From QQWI01 sp964522015 (GTDB lineage Bacteria; Bacillota; Clostridia; Peptostreptococcales; Acidaminobacteraceae), in assembly GCA_964522015.1 (NCBI GenBank), contig CAZFST010000016.1:1-64000 (forward strand): a stretch of DNA of 64,000 nucleotides, in the 5' to 3' direction. The notes beneath the pieces were generated by a model. The model was not told the DNA's origin. It saw only the letters and a program-made list of their open reading frames with translations, and made no database searches. Positions 53,209 through 62,154 of the stretch are shown here, piece by piece. A program made the position numbers and the translations under genes. How positions within the stretch are numbered: the stretch's first letter is position 1; each line of letters opens with the position of its first letter.

Positions 53209-53508
53209 ATGAAAGTTATTAAATTCAACATTAACGAAACCTACTACAACACCTTTAAAGATATCTGTGTTGCAGAGGAAATCACCATCAAGCGAAAAAT
53301 CAACGTCCTTTTGTCAATGGATAATCAAACCGTTGATACCAAGAGCTTCTTCCCAGAAGATGCCCATTTGAATCCTAAACCCATTACCCTAAAAGTTAAC
53401 GAGGAGCTTCATAAGGGCTTAATGAAAAAGTGTGGGCTCTTGGACTTACGGGTTTCCCACTATGTACCCTACCTCATCTATCGCTTTTTACAAAACCAAG
53501 CTAAATAA
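53209..53508 (+). CDS. Uncharacterised 99-aa protein, possibly ribbon-helix-helix-like
   Basis: Start at ATG 53209 behind GGAGGATTAT; a TATAAT box lies at 53173-53178 without a clear -35. Two halves each begin with a short strand of the form IKFNINE / ITLKVNE followed by helices, which loosely recalls tandem ribbon-helix-helix units. There is no membrane segment. Divergent from metA. I do not recognise the family and give no function. Confidence 0.6.
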   Translation: MKVIKFNINETYYNTFKDICVAEEITIKRKINVLLSMDNQTVDTKSFFPEDAHLNPKPITLKVNEELHKGLMKKCGLLDLRVSHYVPYLIYRFLQNQAK

Positions 53509-53549
53509 GATCAGCAAACGCTGACGGCAATCAAACCATGAGGACAAAG

Positions 53550-54220
53550 ATGAAACTGACCAAACAATTGAAAGCGGATATGGCCCTTTTGCTGATTACC
53601 ATCGGCTGGGGCTCTTCGTTTATCTTAACCAAAAACGCCCTTGGGGACCTGGCCACTTATAATTTCTTGGCCGTCCGTTTTTTACTGGCCTTTACCATTG
53701 CCAGTCTGATTTTTTACAAGCGATTTGCATCCCTTACAAAAGAAACCTTGGTCAGTGGCCTGGGTGTGGTGACTTTCTCACCTTCTTAAGTACCTTTGCC
53801 TTTGCCATGCATATTATTTGGATCGGAGAAGTCACTAAGAAAGTTGATTCTATCTTACTAGGGGTGATTCAAATAGGGGTTGTGGGCGTTTTAAGCACCC
53901 TCACAACGTTTTTAACCGAAAAGCCCATTATCCCTACAGGGACAGGGCTTTGGCTCAACCTGACCATTCTGGCAGTGGTGTGCACCGCTGGGGCATTTAT
54001 TGTTCAATCTGTGGCCCAGCAGTATACTACCGCCACCCACACAGCCCTGATCTACACAGGGGAGCCCGTATTTGCTGCGATTTTCGCCTATTTTATGATT
54101 GGCGAAATCCTATCGGCAAAGGCCCTATTTGGGGCAGCCCTTGTGATCACTGGCATGCTGGTTGCCGAATTCACCCTACCTAAATTCCGAACAAAGCCGA
54201 AACCTCAGAGTCGTCAATGA
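53550..54220 (+). pseudogene. EamA/DMT transporter gene with internal deletion
   Basis: The first part (to 53789) reads an EamA N-terminus (TIGWGSSFILTKNAL, LAVRFLLAF) and then stops at 53789 in a shifted frame. The second part (from about 53774) reads the second EamA half (FLTFLSTFAFAMHIIW, TATHTALIYTGEPVFAAIFAY). About 60 residues of helices 3-5 are missing at the junction, where GTGGTGAC-like repeats could have mediated the deletion. Total coding capacity is about 220 instead of 300 residues, in two frames, so it is non-functional. Confidence 0.82.
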
Positions 54221-54905
54221 CCCTGGGGCTTTTTTTATCCGCATTTTCCAAGAGATTTTGCATCTTTTGGGCAATGCTTTTCTCCAGAAGGACTTCAAAA
54301 TCAATGTCCCTCAGCTTAAAAAATAACAAGGGGTCCTGATCAAACCTGGCCCCGATGCCATAAAGTACCGCTGCCACATGCTTGCAAAGATCTGCCCAGT
54401 CAGGACAAGTGCAGGCAAAATGAATTTCCTTGTTGGAGGGAAAAAGGCCTTCCCCCTTGACAGTAAAGAGGGCTTCCAGTTCTTTTGGAAAGCGCCCTTC
54501 TACTAGGTCTGTCAGGCTACCAATCTGATGTTCACAAACCCCCAATAGCCTAGCCCATTTTTCTTCTGATAAGGGGTCAATTTGAATTTCAATCTTATAG
54601 GGCTTCTGGCTACTGCCTTGTACCAAGGCCTTAACCAGTCCCTTTTCGATTTTTAGATCCAATACGGAGTCGTTTTTCAAATAGGCCCTGCCCCTGGTAA
54701 TGCGACTTTTGTAGTCTGCATAGGCCTCTAAATTTTTATTCCAAGCCAAGGCCCACCAAGTCTGGGCTATTTTTGTGCCCTCAATGATGACAGGCTCAAG
54801 TATAATGCCTTTTTTAGTCAAAGCGGCGACTTCTTTTTGTGCCATTTCTCGTTTTTTGACAAACGTCACGTATGGCATGTGGTCATCGTTAAAATAACGT
54901 CCCAT
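54180..54905 (-). CDS. SWIM zinc-finger protein
   Basis: A 241-aa protein with the SWIM motif CTCPDWADLCKHVAAVLY (C-x-C, then C-x-H) near residues 163-180. Such proteins are usually encoded beside SNF2-type helicases, as here (12 bp downstream of that gene), and probably bind DNA or protein for it. Its last 41 bp overlap the 3' end of the convergent EamA pseudogene. Confidence 0.88.
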   Translation of the reverse strand: MGRYFNDDHMPYVTFVKKREMAQKEVAALTKKGIILEPVIIEGTKIAQTWWALAWNKNLEAYADYKSRITRGRAYLKNDSVLDLKIEKGLVKALVQGSSQKPYKIEIQIDPLSEEKWARLLGVCEHQIGSLTDLVEGRFPKELEALFTVKGEGLFPSNKEIHFACTCPDWADLCKHVAAVLYGIGARFDQDPLLFFKLRDIDFEVLLEKSIAQKMQNLLENADKKSPRVIDDSEVSALFGI

Positions 54906-54916
54906 CTTCAGTCTCC

Positions 54917-57586
54917 TTAAGACAATTTAAATAGCTGCAGCAACTCTTTATTATCTAATTCTGTAATCCATGCTTCACCGGTATTTGAAATCAACTCTCC
55001 AGAGAGTTGACTCTTGGCTTCTATCATGGCATCGATTTTTTCTTCAATGGTCCCCATGGTGATAAACTTATGGACCATTACATCTTTAGACTGGCCAATT
55101 CGGTAGGCCCTATCTGTGGCTTGATTTTCAACAGCCGGATTCCACCAGCGGTCAAAGTGAATCACGTGGTTTGCTCCGGTCAAGTTAAGTCCCACGCCAC
55201 CTGCTTTTAGGGACAAGACCATATACGGCACGTAGTCTTCTCCGTTAAAGGCTTCCACAAGATCCGGTCGCTGTTTGACCGGCGTGCCCCCATGGAGAAC
55301 CAAACCCTTTCGGTTAAAGAGTTGCGCTAGAAAATCTGCGATGGGTTGAACCATTTCCCTAAACTGGGTAAAGACCAAAACCCGTTCCCGTTTTTCGTAG
55401 ATGGTCTCACAAATTTCCGTGAGACGCTCAAATTTACCGCTGTGTTCGTGGTGGTAGTCCCCTTGCCCAAGGTACTGATCAGGGTGGTTACAAATCTGCT
55501 TAAACTTCATTAAACTAGCCAATACCAATCCCTTACGACTAATGCCCTCGGCGCTATCCAGCTTCTCTTCTAGCTCTTTCACCAGGGATTTATAAAGGAC
55601 AACCTGCTTTTTAGTCAGGGTTGTGTAGGCTTTCATTTCCAGTTTTTCTGGCAATGTATCAATGACGGTCTTATCGGTTTTAAGCCGTCTCAAAATAAAT
55701 GGATTGACCACTTCTCGGAGCTTTGCGTAAGGCAATTCTCCATCTCTAAGCTGCTTGCTCAGGGTTTGGAACTCTTTTGGTGTTCCCAAAAGCCCGCTGT
55801 TTAAAAAGTCAAACAGGGACCATAAGTCCGACAGACTATTTTCCACCGGAGTACCGGTTAGGGCAATCTTCGCCCCTGCCCGAAGCTGTTTAACAGCCTT
55901 GGTTTGCTTAGTTCCAGGATTTTTTATGGCCTGTGCTTCATCTAGTATGACTAGGTCCCAGTCTTCTAGCTTCAGGATTTCACTTCTGACGATCATCCCA
56001 TAGGTGGTGATATATAAGGTGGCCTCAGTCGCCCCCTCACCAGGGGCTGAAAAAAAGGGAACATCTTTTGTGGAATACAACAGTTGAAACTGAAGTTTTG
56101 GCGCAAACTTTTGAATCTCCCGTTGCCAATTACCCATGAGGGAGGCTGGCAAAACCAAGAGGGTTTTCTGGGTACTGGCATCAGCACTTGCCCGCATTTG
56201 TTCTAAAAGGGCAATGACCTGGACCGTTTTACCAAGACCCATGTCGTCGGCAAGGCAAGCGCCAAAGCCCAGTGCTTTCATGGTATAGAGCCACTGGAGC
56301 CCCTTTTGCTGATAGGCTCTCAGGGTGGCTTTAAAGTGGTCACCAGCGCTGATGGCCTCTATTTCTTGGGGATTGAGGAGCTGTTGGCGCACGGTTCTTA
56401 GCCATTCACCGTGGGTCACCTCAATAGTGACATCATCTGAATGGGCGCTGAAGCGCTGTTTGGCGGTGAGTTGCAGGCGCATGGCTTCTGCCAGGGTATA
56501 GCGACCGGCATTGGCCAGGGCTTTTGCTTTATCGTAGGCTTCCAGGGTGGCCGCCAGTTTTTCTTGGTCCACGGCTACCCATTTCCCTTTGATTAGGGTT
56601 AGGCCGTTTGAAGCCGTCAAAATGGCCCGGACTTCTTCTGCTGAAATCTCTTCATCCCCAAGGTGAAGGGATGCATCAAAGGAAAGCAAGGCTTCCATCC
56701 CCACTTTTGAGGGCTCTTTGTCTCCCACCTGTACGGACACCTTAAATTGTTGGCGCTTTTGCTTCCACCAGTCGGGCATACGGCATAGGATACCGCAGTC
56801 TTCGTAAATGGGGATTTCTTGCAAGAAGGTGTAGGCTTCTTTGGCGGTGAACTTAAGGGGGCTGAAGAGTTCGCCGCTTTCAACCAGCTCCGAGATCAGG
56901 CGACTGTGTCCGGCGGCTTTACTGACGGTACTCAGAAGCTTGAGGAGCTGTTCCTGCTGATTTTGGAATTCTAGCAGGGCATTTTTGAGGGGGATGTGCT
57001 GCGCTTTGCCTTGACTGTAGGTGGCCAAGAAGGCGAAGGGGTGGACATCCGATTGGCTTTCCACCAAGTGAAAGAAGACCCGGCCAACGATATTGACCTT
57101 GGCGTTATGGCTTTCTAAAAATTCTTCTACAGTGCCTTCAAAGGCAGCTATTTGCAGGGCAAAAACCCCTGTCAATTGGCCGTAGCAGTGAATTAGCCAC
57201 TGCTCGTTTAGGGCATCGCTCCCTGGTCCAAAGGGTATTTGTGACAGGATTTTTTCCAGGGAGGCCTCTGAGGGCTTCACCTCTATTTGTTCTCTTAACT
57301 GGGCTATATCCGCGGTCCGCGCTAGATCCCGAAGGTAACACTTACCGACTAATTTTAAAAAGGCCATTGAGTCATGAAATCTGGTAACACTTTCTATAAA
57401 AGCTAAATGAAACAGCATCTCGCTGGCGTTTTTTCTGTATCTGCTAAATAAATCGGATTGCAGGACATACTGGGCCTCTGAAATCGACGTTTTCTTGTCT
57501 TTTTGGGGTTCTAATTCTAGGGTGAATCCCTCTGGTTTAAAGAGGGCAATCAATTCTTGCTGCATGGTTTGTAACTGGATAGCCAT
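54917..57586 (-). CDS. SNF2-family DEAD/DEAH helicase
   Basis: About 889 aa. Walker A DDMGLGKT (about 447), VILDEAQAIKN (about 548), LTGTPVENSLSDLW and the C-terminal ATDRAYRIGQ (about 823) are Swi2/Snf2 motifs. The N-terminal 420 residues are the bacterial SNF2-associated region without a recognisable enzyme fold. ATG at 57586 overlaps the stop of the methyltransferase gene as TAATG after AGGAG; the frame reads on to 57727 inside that gene but without reason to start there. It may remodel nucleoprotein or RNA polymerase complexes. Confidence 0.9.
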   Translation of the reverse strand: MAIQLQTMQQELIALFKPEGFTLELEPQKDKKTSISEAQYVLQSDLFSRYRKNASEMLFHLAFIESVTRFHDSMAFLKLVGKCYLRDLARTADIAQLREQIEVKPSEASLEKILSQIPFGPGSDALNEQWLIHCYGQLTGVFALQIAAFEGTVEEFLESHNAKVNIVGRVFFHLVESQSDVHPFAFLATYSQGKAQHIPLKNALLEFQNQQEQLLKLLSTVSKAAGHSRLISELVESGELFSPLKFTAKEAYTFLQEIPIYEDCGILCRMPDWWKQKRQQFKVSVQVGDKEPSKVGMEALLSFDASLHLGDEEISAEEVRAILTASNGLTLIKGKWVAVDQEKLAATLEAYDKAKALANAGRYTLAEAMRLQLTAKQRFSAHSDDVTIEVTHGEWLRTVRQQLLNPQEIEAISAGDHFKATLRAYQQKGLQWLYTMKALGFGACLADDMGLGKTVQVIALLEQMRASADASTQKTLLVLPASLMGNWQREIQKFAPKLQFQLLYSTKDVPFFSAPGEGATEATLYITTYGMIVRSEILKLEDWDLVILDEAQAIKNPGTKQTKAVKQLRAGAKIALTGTPVENSLSDLWSLFDFLNSGLLGTPKEFQTLSKQLRDGELPYAKLREVVNPFILRRLKTDKTVIDTLPEKLEMKAYTTLTKKQVVLYKSLVKELEEKLDSAEGISRKGLVLASLMKFKQICNHPDQYLGQGDYHHEHSGKFERLTEICETIYEKRERVLVFTQFREMVQPIADFLAQLFNRKGLVLHGGTPVKQRPDLVEAFNGEDYVPYMVLSLKAGGVGLNLTGANHVIHFDRWWNPAVENQATDRAYRIGQSKDVMVHKFITMGTIEEKIDAMIEAKSQLSGELISNTGEAWITELDNKELLQLFKLS

Positions 57587-58947
57587 TAGAGCTCCTGACG
57601 TGTCAGTAGAACCACGCACTCCACGTGGTCCGTATGTGGATATAGATCCACCAGTGTGCCTCTTACGGGCTGATAACCAAGGGTTTGGAACTGCACTAAA
57701 TTTTCCACCATGGTCTTTGGGTTGCACGAGATATAAAGAATCTCTGGTACGCCATAGGATGCGATTTTTTCAACGGCCTTGGGCATCATTCCCGACCGGG
57801 GTGGATCCACAATAATGGCATCTGGGGTTTCTTCCAGTTGGCTAAGCACTGCAAATACATCACCTGCTATAAATTCACAGTTATCCAGTCCGTTTTCTTT
57901 GGCATTTATTTTTGCGGCTTCTACGGCGTCAGCGATGATTTCGACGCCCACCACTTTTTTTGCTTTTTCGGCGACGATTTGTGCGATGGTCCCAGTGCCG
58001 CTAAAAAGGTCAAACACGGTTTTGCCGTTCACATCTCCCATGTAGCTAAGGGCCTTTTGGTAGAGGACTTGAGCCCCAAGAGTGTTAGTTTGGAAGAAGG
58101 AGAAAAACGACACTTTAAACTTAAGGTCAAAGAGCTGCTCATAAAAATAGTCCCGTCCAAAGAGCATGTGGTCTTCTGGGTTTGGTTTGACCACATCGCC
58201 AACGCCGTCGTTGACCAAGCGCATAATACCTACAATGCTGCCTTCCAGAGGGAGGGCTAGTAGGGTTTGTGTCACTAGGGTTTCGTTAAACAGCGGGTCT
58301 GATGTGGTGGAGATGCCCACCAAGATTTCGCCGGTTTGATGGCCTTTTCTCACCACTGTATGTCTGAGCTGACCCTCTCCCTTGTTGCGGTTAAACTGAT
58401 CCCAGCCTTCTTGTCTTGCAAGGCTTTCAAGGGCTGATATGATTTGGCGATAGTCACTATCAATCAGGTGACACTGTGGTATGCTGACCACGTCGTAAAA
58501 ACGACCCTTTTTATGCATCCCAAGATTGATGATACCGCCCTTTTCTTCATTTCCAAAGCTGTATTCCATCTTGTTTCTGTATTCGTATGTTTTGGGGCTT
58601 GGCAAAATGGCCTCTAGGGCCAAGTCAATACCTGCATTGTTGAATAAGCCTTGGACGGCGGTGTTTTTCAAATCCAATTGGACAGCATAGGGCACTGTTT
58701 GACGGGCACACCCACCGCAATTCCCAAAGTGCTCACAAAAGGAGGGCACCTCGTAGGGAGCCCGTTCAAGAACTTCTAGAACCTTGCCTTCTTTTGCGTT
58801 GCTTTTATTTTTAGACAGGCGAAATTCCAGGGTTTGTCCTGGTAATGCCCCTTTGATTGCGATTTGATGATTGCCATGAACCACAATTCCTTGGCTTGGA
58901 TACACCATTTGTGTTACTTGGCCAATCAATACGTCATTCTTTCTCAT
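57586..58947 (-). CDS. RlmD/RumA-type 23S rRNA (uracil-5-)methyltransferase
   Basis: 453 aa, the normal family length. TRAM domain (1-60), iron-sulphur cysteines C71, C77 and C80 in CEHFGNCGGC, SAM motif DLFSGTGTIAQI, VDPPRSGMMPKA and the catalytic ISCNPKTM. It is a paralogue of the enzyme at 37440-39065; which of the two methylates which uridine (positions 747, 1939 or tRNA 54) is not decidable here. Coupled to the SNF2 gene by a one-base overlap. Confidence 0.9.
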   Translation of the reverse strand: MRKNDVLIGQVTQMVYPSQGIVVHGNHQIAIKGALPGQTLEFRLSKNKSNAKEGKVLEVLERAPYEVPSFCEHFGNCGGCARQTVPYAVQLDLKNTAVQGLFNNAGIDLALEAILPSPKTYEYRNKMEYSFGNEEKGGIINLGMHKKGRFYDVVSIPQCHLIDSDYRQIISALESLARQEGWDQFNRNKGEGQLRHTVVRKGHQTGEILVGISTTSDPLFNETLVTQTLLALPLEGSIVGIMRLVNDGVGDVVKPNPEDHMLFGRDYFYEQLFDLKFKVSFFSFFQTNTLGAQVLYQKALSYMGDVNGKTVFDLFSGTGTIAQIVAEKAKKVVGVEIIADAVEAAKINAKENGLDNCEFIAGDVFAVLSQLEETPDAIIVDPPRSGMMPKAVEKIASYGVPEILYISCNPKTMVENLVQFQTLGYQPVRGTLVDLYPHTDHVECVVLLTRQEL

Positions 58948-59063
58948 TTCAAAAACCTACTCTCTCTGAACTTTAGTCCATCTATTGTACCACGGTGACC
59001 TATCAGTTGAAAAGGTTAATTAAATTTGAACATACCTAGCTAAGTGTTATCTAGAGATGACAA

Positions 59064-59091
59064 TAAAAAAGACTAGGCTTTTGGCCTAATC
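59064..59091 (-). terminator. Terminator after the ATC-hydrolase-like gene
   Basis: GATTAGGC / GCCTAGTC stem (one G-U pair) with CAAAA loop, followed on the minus strand by TTTTTT. Confidence 0.78.
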
Positions 59092-59146
59092 CCTTGAATA
59101 CAATTTGATTGTTACATCTTACAGCCCGTCACATTTTAAATGAATA

Positions 59147-59614
59147 TCATTTTTTAAAATAACAATGGTTGCAGTGATCGTCCCCTTGCATCAGGGTTTT
59201 TGTTCTTGAAAATCCAATTTCATCACTGAATGCCGCCACTGTGGCCTGACTTCTTTCACAATACTGAATGGTGGCCCAGTCTACAGCATCAATGGCATGA
59301 GCCATTTCGGACAAGGGACATTTAGTGCAATGGATTTGAATACCATTATCCGTAGGAGTAGCCTCAAATTCATAACCACTGGAACGACTGATGTGTTCCC
59401 ACTGGATATCAACCAATTCTTCAATGGTATGTCGGGGATAAATATCCGCTAAATTTCGCCATTCTTCTGTGGCTTGTTGCTGAATCACGGCTCTGTAAAG
59501 TTGATAGATTACATCCCCGTGCTCTGCTTTTAAACGGTTGAGATGTTGCACTTTCTCTGCAAAACACAAATTCTCTAATGCCTCTATTTGATGTTGCAAG
59601 TTTTTCAAAATCAT
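59147..59614 (-). CDS. L-2-amino-thiazoline-4-carboxylate hydrolase-like protein
   Basis: A 155-aa protein. The cysteine-containing motifs HCTKCPLSEMAHA and, at the C-terminus, MQGDDHCNHCYF match the ATC-hydrolase-like family found in many Clostridia. The named enzyme opens a thiazoline ring in cysteine synthesis, but most family members are untested, so the activity here is only a family label. It stands alone between two terminator or gene ends. Confidence 0.7.
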   Translation of the reverse strand: MILKNLQHQIEALENLCFAEKVQHLNRLKAEHGDVIYQLYRAVIQQQATEEWRNLADIYPRHTIEELVDIQWEHISRSSGYEFEATPTDNGIQIHCTKCPLSEMAHAIDAVDWATIQYCERSQATVAAFSDEIGFSRTKTLMQGDDHCNHCYFKK

Positions 59615-59659
59615 CTCTCCTCATCAGTGGCAGTCGTTTGATTTGCCAATAACTACGCT

Positions 59660-60322
59660 TTAGCAACTAAACATGAGCGAGAGTTCATTAAAATTCTCGA
59701 TCATCATCATCGCATCTTCTAATATTTCATGCTTATAGGGTTCTGAGATAGCATCAGCCACGGCAATCACATCCATACCAGCAGCTTTTGCAGCCAACAC
59801 CCCCGCATGTGTATCTTCAAAGACTAAACACTTGTCTGGACTGACACCAAGATCCAGTGCCACCTGTAAAAAAACGTCTGGATAGGGTTTGCCCCGGGGA
59901 ACTTCACAGGAGGTCCGAATACTATGGACAAAATGGGCCACCCCATGGGTCTTTAAAACAACTTCAGTAAGATCTCTAAAATTTGAGGTTCCAATGCCGA
60001 TTTTGACACCACTGTTCACAAGACACTTTAAAAATTCTTCTGCCCCGGTTTTCAGTGGAATTCTATTTTCGTAATAATCAAAGGCCATACTGATCCATTC
60101 TGCTTTGATGACATCAACGTCATCTTGAATATTGAATCTTGCCTTAAAATAAAGGGCTGTTTCAGTGGTGGACATGCCCTCTATTTCCTTTTGTAAATCA
60201 TCTGGCAGGGCATAACCATGTTTGAGCAAATAGGTTTCATCAATGGATTTCCAGATCCACATGGAATCCACCAATGTCCCATCCAGATCAAATATCACAG
60301 CGTCGTATCGTTTTGTCGTCAT
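59660..60322 (-). CDS. HAD-family phosphatase (beta-phosphoglucomutase-like subfamily)
   Basis: 220 aa. Motif I FDLDGTLVDSMWIW, motif II GIGTSN, motif III Lys in RGKPYPDVF and motif IV VFEDTHAGVLAAKAAGM give a complete HAD phosphatase of cap type C1. It likely dephosphorylates a small sugar phosphate or similar metabolite; the substrate cannot be told. It is distinct from the HAD protein at 62992-63681. Confidence 0.9.
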   Translation of the reverse strand: MTTKRYDAVIFDLDGTLVDSMWIWKSIDETYLLKHGYALPDDLQKEIEGMSTTETALYFKARFNIQDDVDVIKAEWISMAFDYYENRIPLKTGAEEFLKCLVNSGVKIGIGTSNFRDLTEVVLKTHGVAHFVHSIRTSCEVPRGKPYPDVFLQVALDLGVSPDKCLVFEDTHAGVLAAKAAGMDVIAVADAISEPYKHEILEDAMMMIENFNELSLMFSC

Positions 60323-60413
60323 CCTATAGTTGCCGCTCTCTTTGAATACTTGGCATGATCATATAAATCCTCCCAGTCTCTTTTTACGGATAGATACCCT
60401 ACAAGTACTATGA

Positions 60414-60956
60414 TTAAACTTGGTAGTAGCGTTTGTTGATATAACTATCAATCAGCGATGGTCTCTGCTCAGATGACAGTAGCCCTTTAGCTTTTAAACT
60501 CTTAATGATTCTATCATCCAGCGAATGGAGAATGGCTTTTTCTTCGTTTACCAGTACAATTTCAATGAGTTTGCGATTGAGTTGCTTTGAATCGGATTTC
60601 ACGTAATAAGCTTCTAAACCTTGATAATCGATAGCGCCTAGTAAGCGATAGGTAATATTTTCTTTAATGGCATAGAGTTTCTCTGACAGCTTGCGATGGT
60701 CGACAGCCACAAAAGGGTCTTTGTACTTAAGGTCGCGAAATCGCATCTGGTGATGCTTTGCCAACGTATTGTAGTACTGGTAATAAAAAAGACCATCCAA
60801 AGCAGATACAATGGCTCTAGGCTCTTTAAGCTCCAAGTGAATATACATTTCTGTATTGGCATCGATAAATGATTTTTTGTCCCGTTCCCCGCGCTCAAGG
60901 GCATCAATTAAGTCGCAGCGCATTTTTTTGTAGTGCTCAAAATCTATCTGTATCAT
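60414..60956 (-). CDS. Uncharacterised 180-aa Clostridia-type protein
   Basis: ATG at 60956 follows AGGAAG. The protein is charged and helical with no membrane segment; the YYQYYNTLAKHHQMR stretch in the middle recalls a conserved Clostridia family of unknown function (perhaps DUF6648, from memory and not certain). It lies 13 bp after the DUF1904 gene and so is in its transcript. No function assigned. Confidence 0.65.
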   Translation of the reverse strand: MIQIDFEHYKKMRCDLIDALERGERDKKSFIDANTEMYIHLELKEPRAIVSALDGLFYYQYYNTLAKHHQMRFRDLKYKDPFVAVDHRKLSEKLYAIKENITYRLLGAIDYQGLEAYYVKSDSKQLNRKLIEIVLVNEEKAILHSLDDRIIKSLKAKGLLSSEQRPSLIDSYINKRYYQV

Positions 60957-60969
60957 AGTCTTCCTATCT

Positions 60970-61320
60970 CTAATAACGCTCACCATCAGCATAATAACAT
61001 TCTTTTTCAAAAGTTATAAAAACAATTTCTAGTTGCGAGATACCCGCACTTTTAAAACTACAATTAATTTCGCCAGCGACAGCGTCTTGAATCGCCTGGG
61101 ACCGCTTAAACCAACCCACTTGAATAAATGGAAAAGTGGTTACCAAATGTCCATTCACAAAAGATTTTGTCTCTAATACGTCAACTGTAAAATCATCTAC
61201 AGTCAGTTGTGTACTACCCTCAGCAGAATTGGAAATGATTGTTGCAAGTCGTGGTACCAGTATAGCACTGACACCTGAAACCACTTCAGATGGAATACCT
61301 CTAATCGTTAATTGTGGCAT
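60970..61320 (-). CDS. DUF1904 family protein
   Basis: 116 aa beginning MPQLTIRGIPSEVVSG, the DUF1904 opening; the fold resembles tautomerase-type small proteins (a Pro follows the initiator Met as in 4-oxalocrotonate tautomerases, here preceding Gln). AAGGAG sits inside the end of the upstream metallophosphoesterase gene, with which it overlaps by 20 bp. Function unknown. Confidence 0.8.
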   Translation of the reverse strand: MPQLTIRGIPSEVVSGVSAILVPRLATIISNSAEGSTQLTVDDFTVDVLETKSFVNGHLVTTFPFIQVGWFKRSQAIQDAVAGEINCSFKSAGISQLEIVFITFEKECYYADGERY

Positions 61321-62131
61321 GCATCATTACTCCTTCACTGTCAATATCAACTTCACTATCCACATCAGCTTCACTGTCCATATCAGCTTCACTGTCAATT
61401 ACACCATGCAATTGAACTTCAGGTGCTATCATCTGTTCAGGTGGCGGTAAGGGGATGGGTATTAAGGCTGGCATAAAATCAATGTAATCCCCTGATATCA
61501 GTTGATACCAAACACCATCTATGGCCCCTTGATTCACAAGATGATGGTGAGAATGAATATGACCAAAGTAAACATGCTTTACATGGCTATCTTCAAGGAT
61601 TGTATTCAGCTTTGACTTTCTACCCTTTTCATCGAATGGTGGAAAGTGTAAGATTGCAACTTTGGGTAAACCTTCTGGGGCAGTCGCCAAGGATAGTGCT
61701 AACCGTTGACATTCCCTTTCAAATACTTTGATATCCTGTTCATTGCTCTCAGCCGACAAGGGGACATTCCATCCTCTTGTACCGACTATCGCTACTTGAT
61801 CTACAACAAAAGAATTGTTTTGTAAAAAATCAATGCTTTTGAAATGACCTTTCATTTTTTTTAGTGTACTCCACCAATAATCATGATTACCACGGAGTAA
61901 TATTTTTTTACCAGGTAGTGCATCAATCCATTCTAAATCCACAAAAGCTTCTTTCAAATCGATAGCCCAAGAAATATCACCGGCGATAATAACCGTATCA
62001 TTATCCTTTATGGTGGCTAACCAATTGTCTTTCAAGCGGACATGATGTTGCCGCCACTTAGCACCAAATACATCCATTGGTTTGTTAGTGCTAAAACTAA
62101 GGTGTAAATCACCAATTATATATAATCCCAT
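61301..62131 (-). CDS. Metallophosphoesterase with acidic repeat tail
   Basis: 276 aa. The calcineurin-like metal motifs are complete: GDLH (7-10), GD (51-52), GNHD (81-84), the HFPPF histidine and GHIHSHHH near 195. Residues 246-267 are an acidic tail of DSE-x-D-x hexapeptides, DNA-encoded by 18-bp repeats. The family hydrolyses phosphodiesters or phosphomonoesters; the substrate is unknown. Relatives usually end near residue 235-240, so the tail is an addition. Confidence 0.85.
   Translation of the reverse strand: MGLYIIGDLHLSFSTNKPMDVFGAKWRQHHVRLKDNWLATIKDNDTVIIAGDISWAIDLKEAFVDLEWIDALPGKKILLRGNHDYWWSTLKKMKGHFKSIDFLQNNSFVVDQVAIVGTRGWNVPLSAESNEQDIKVFERECQRLALSLATAPEGLPKVAILHFPPFDEKGRKSKLNTILEDSHVKHVYFGHIHSHHHLVNQGAIDGVWYQLISGDYIDFMPALIPIPLPPPEQMIAPEVQLHGVIDSEADMDSEADVDSEVDIDSEGVMMHATIND
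61331..61396 (-). repeat. 18-bp tandem repeats in the metallophosphoesterase tail
   Basis: Three full units and one partial unit encoding DSEADM, DSEADV, DSEVDI, DSEG. Confidence 0.85.
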
Positions 62132-62154
62132 TCACCCACCAAAATTTTCTTATG

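Noticed and set aside
61331..61396. CRISPR-like repeat array
   Set aside because: The repeats are 18 bp, head to tail without spacers, in frame and inside a coding region.
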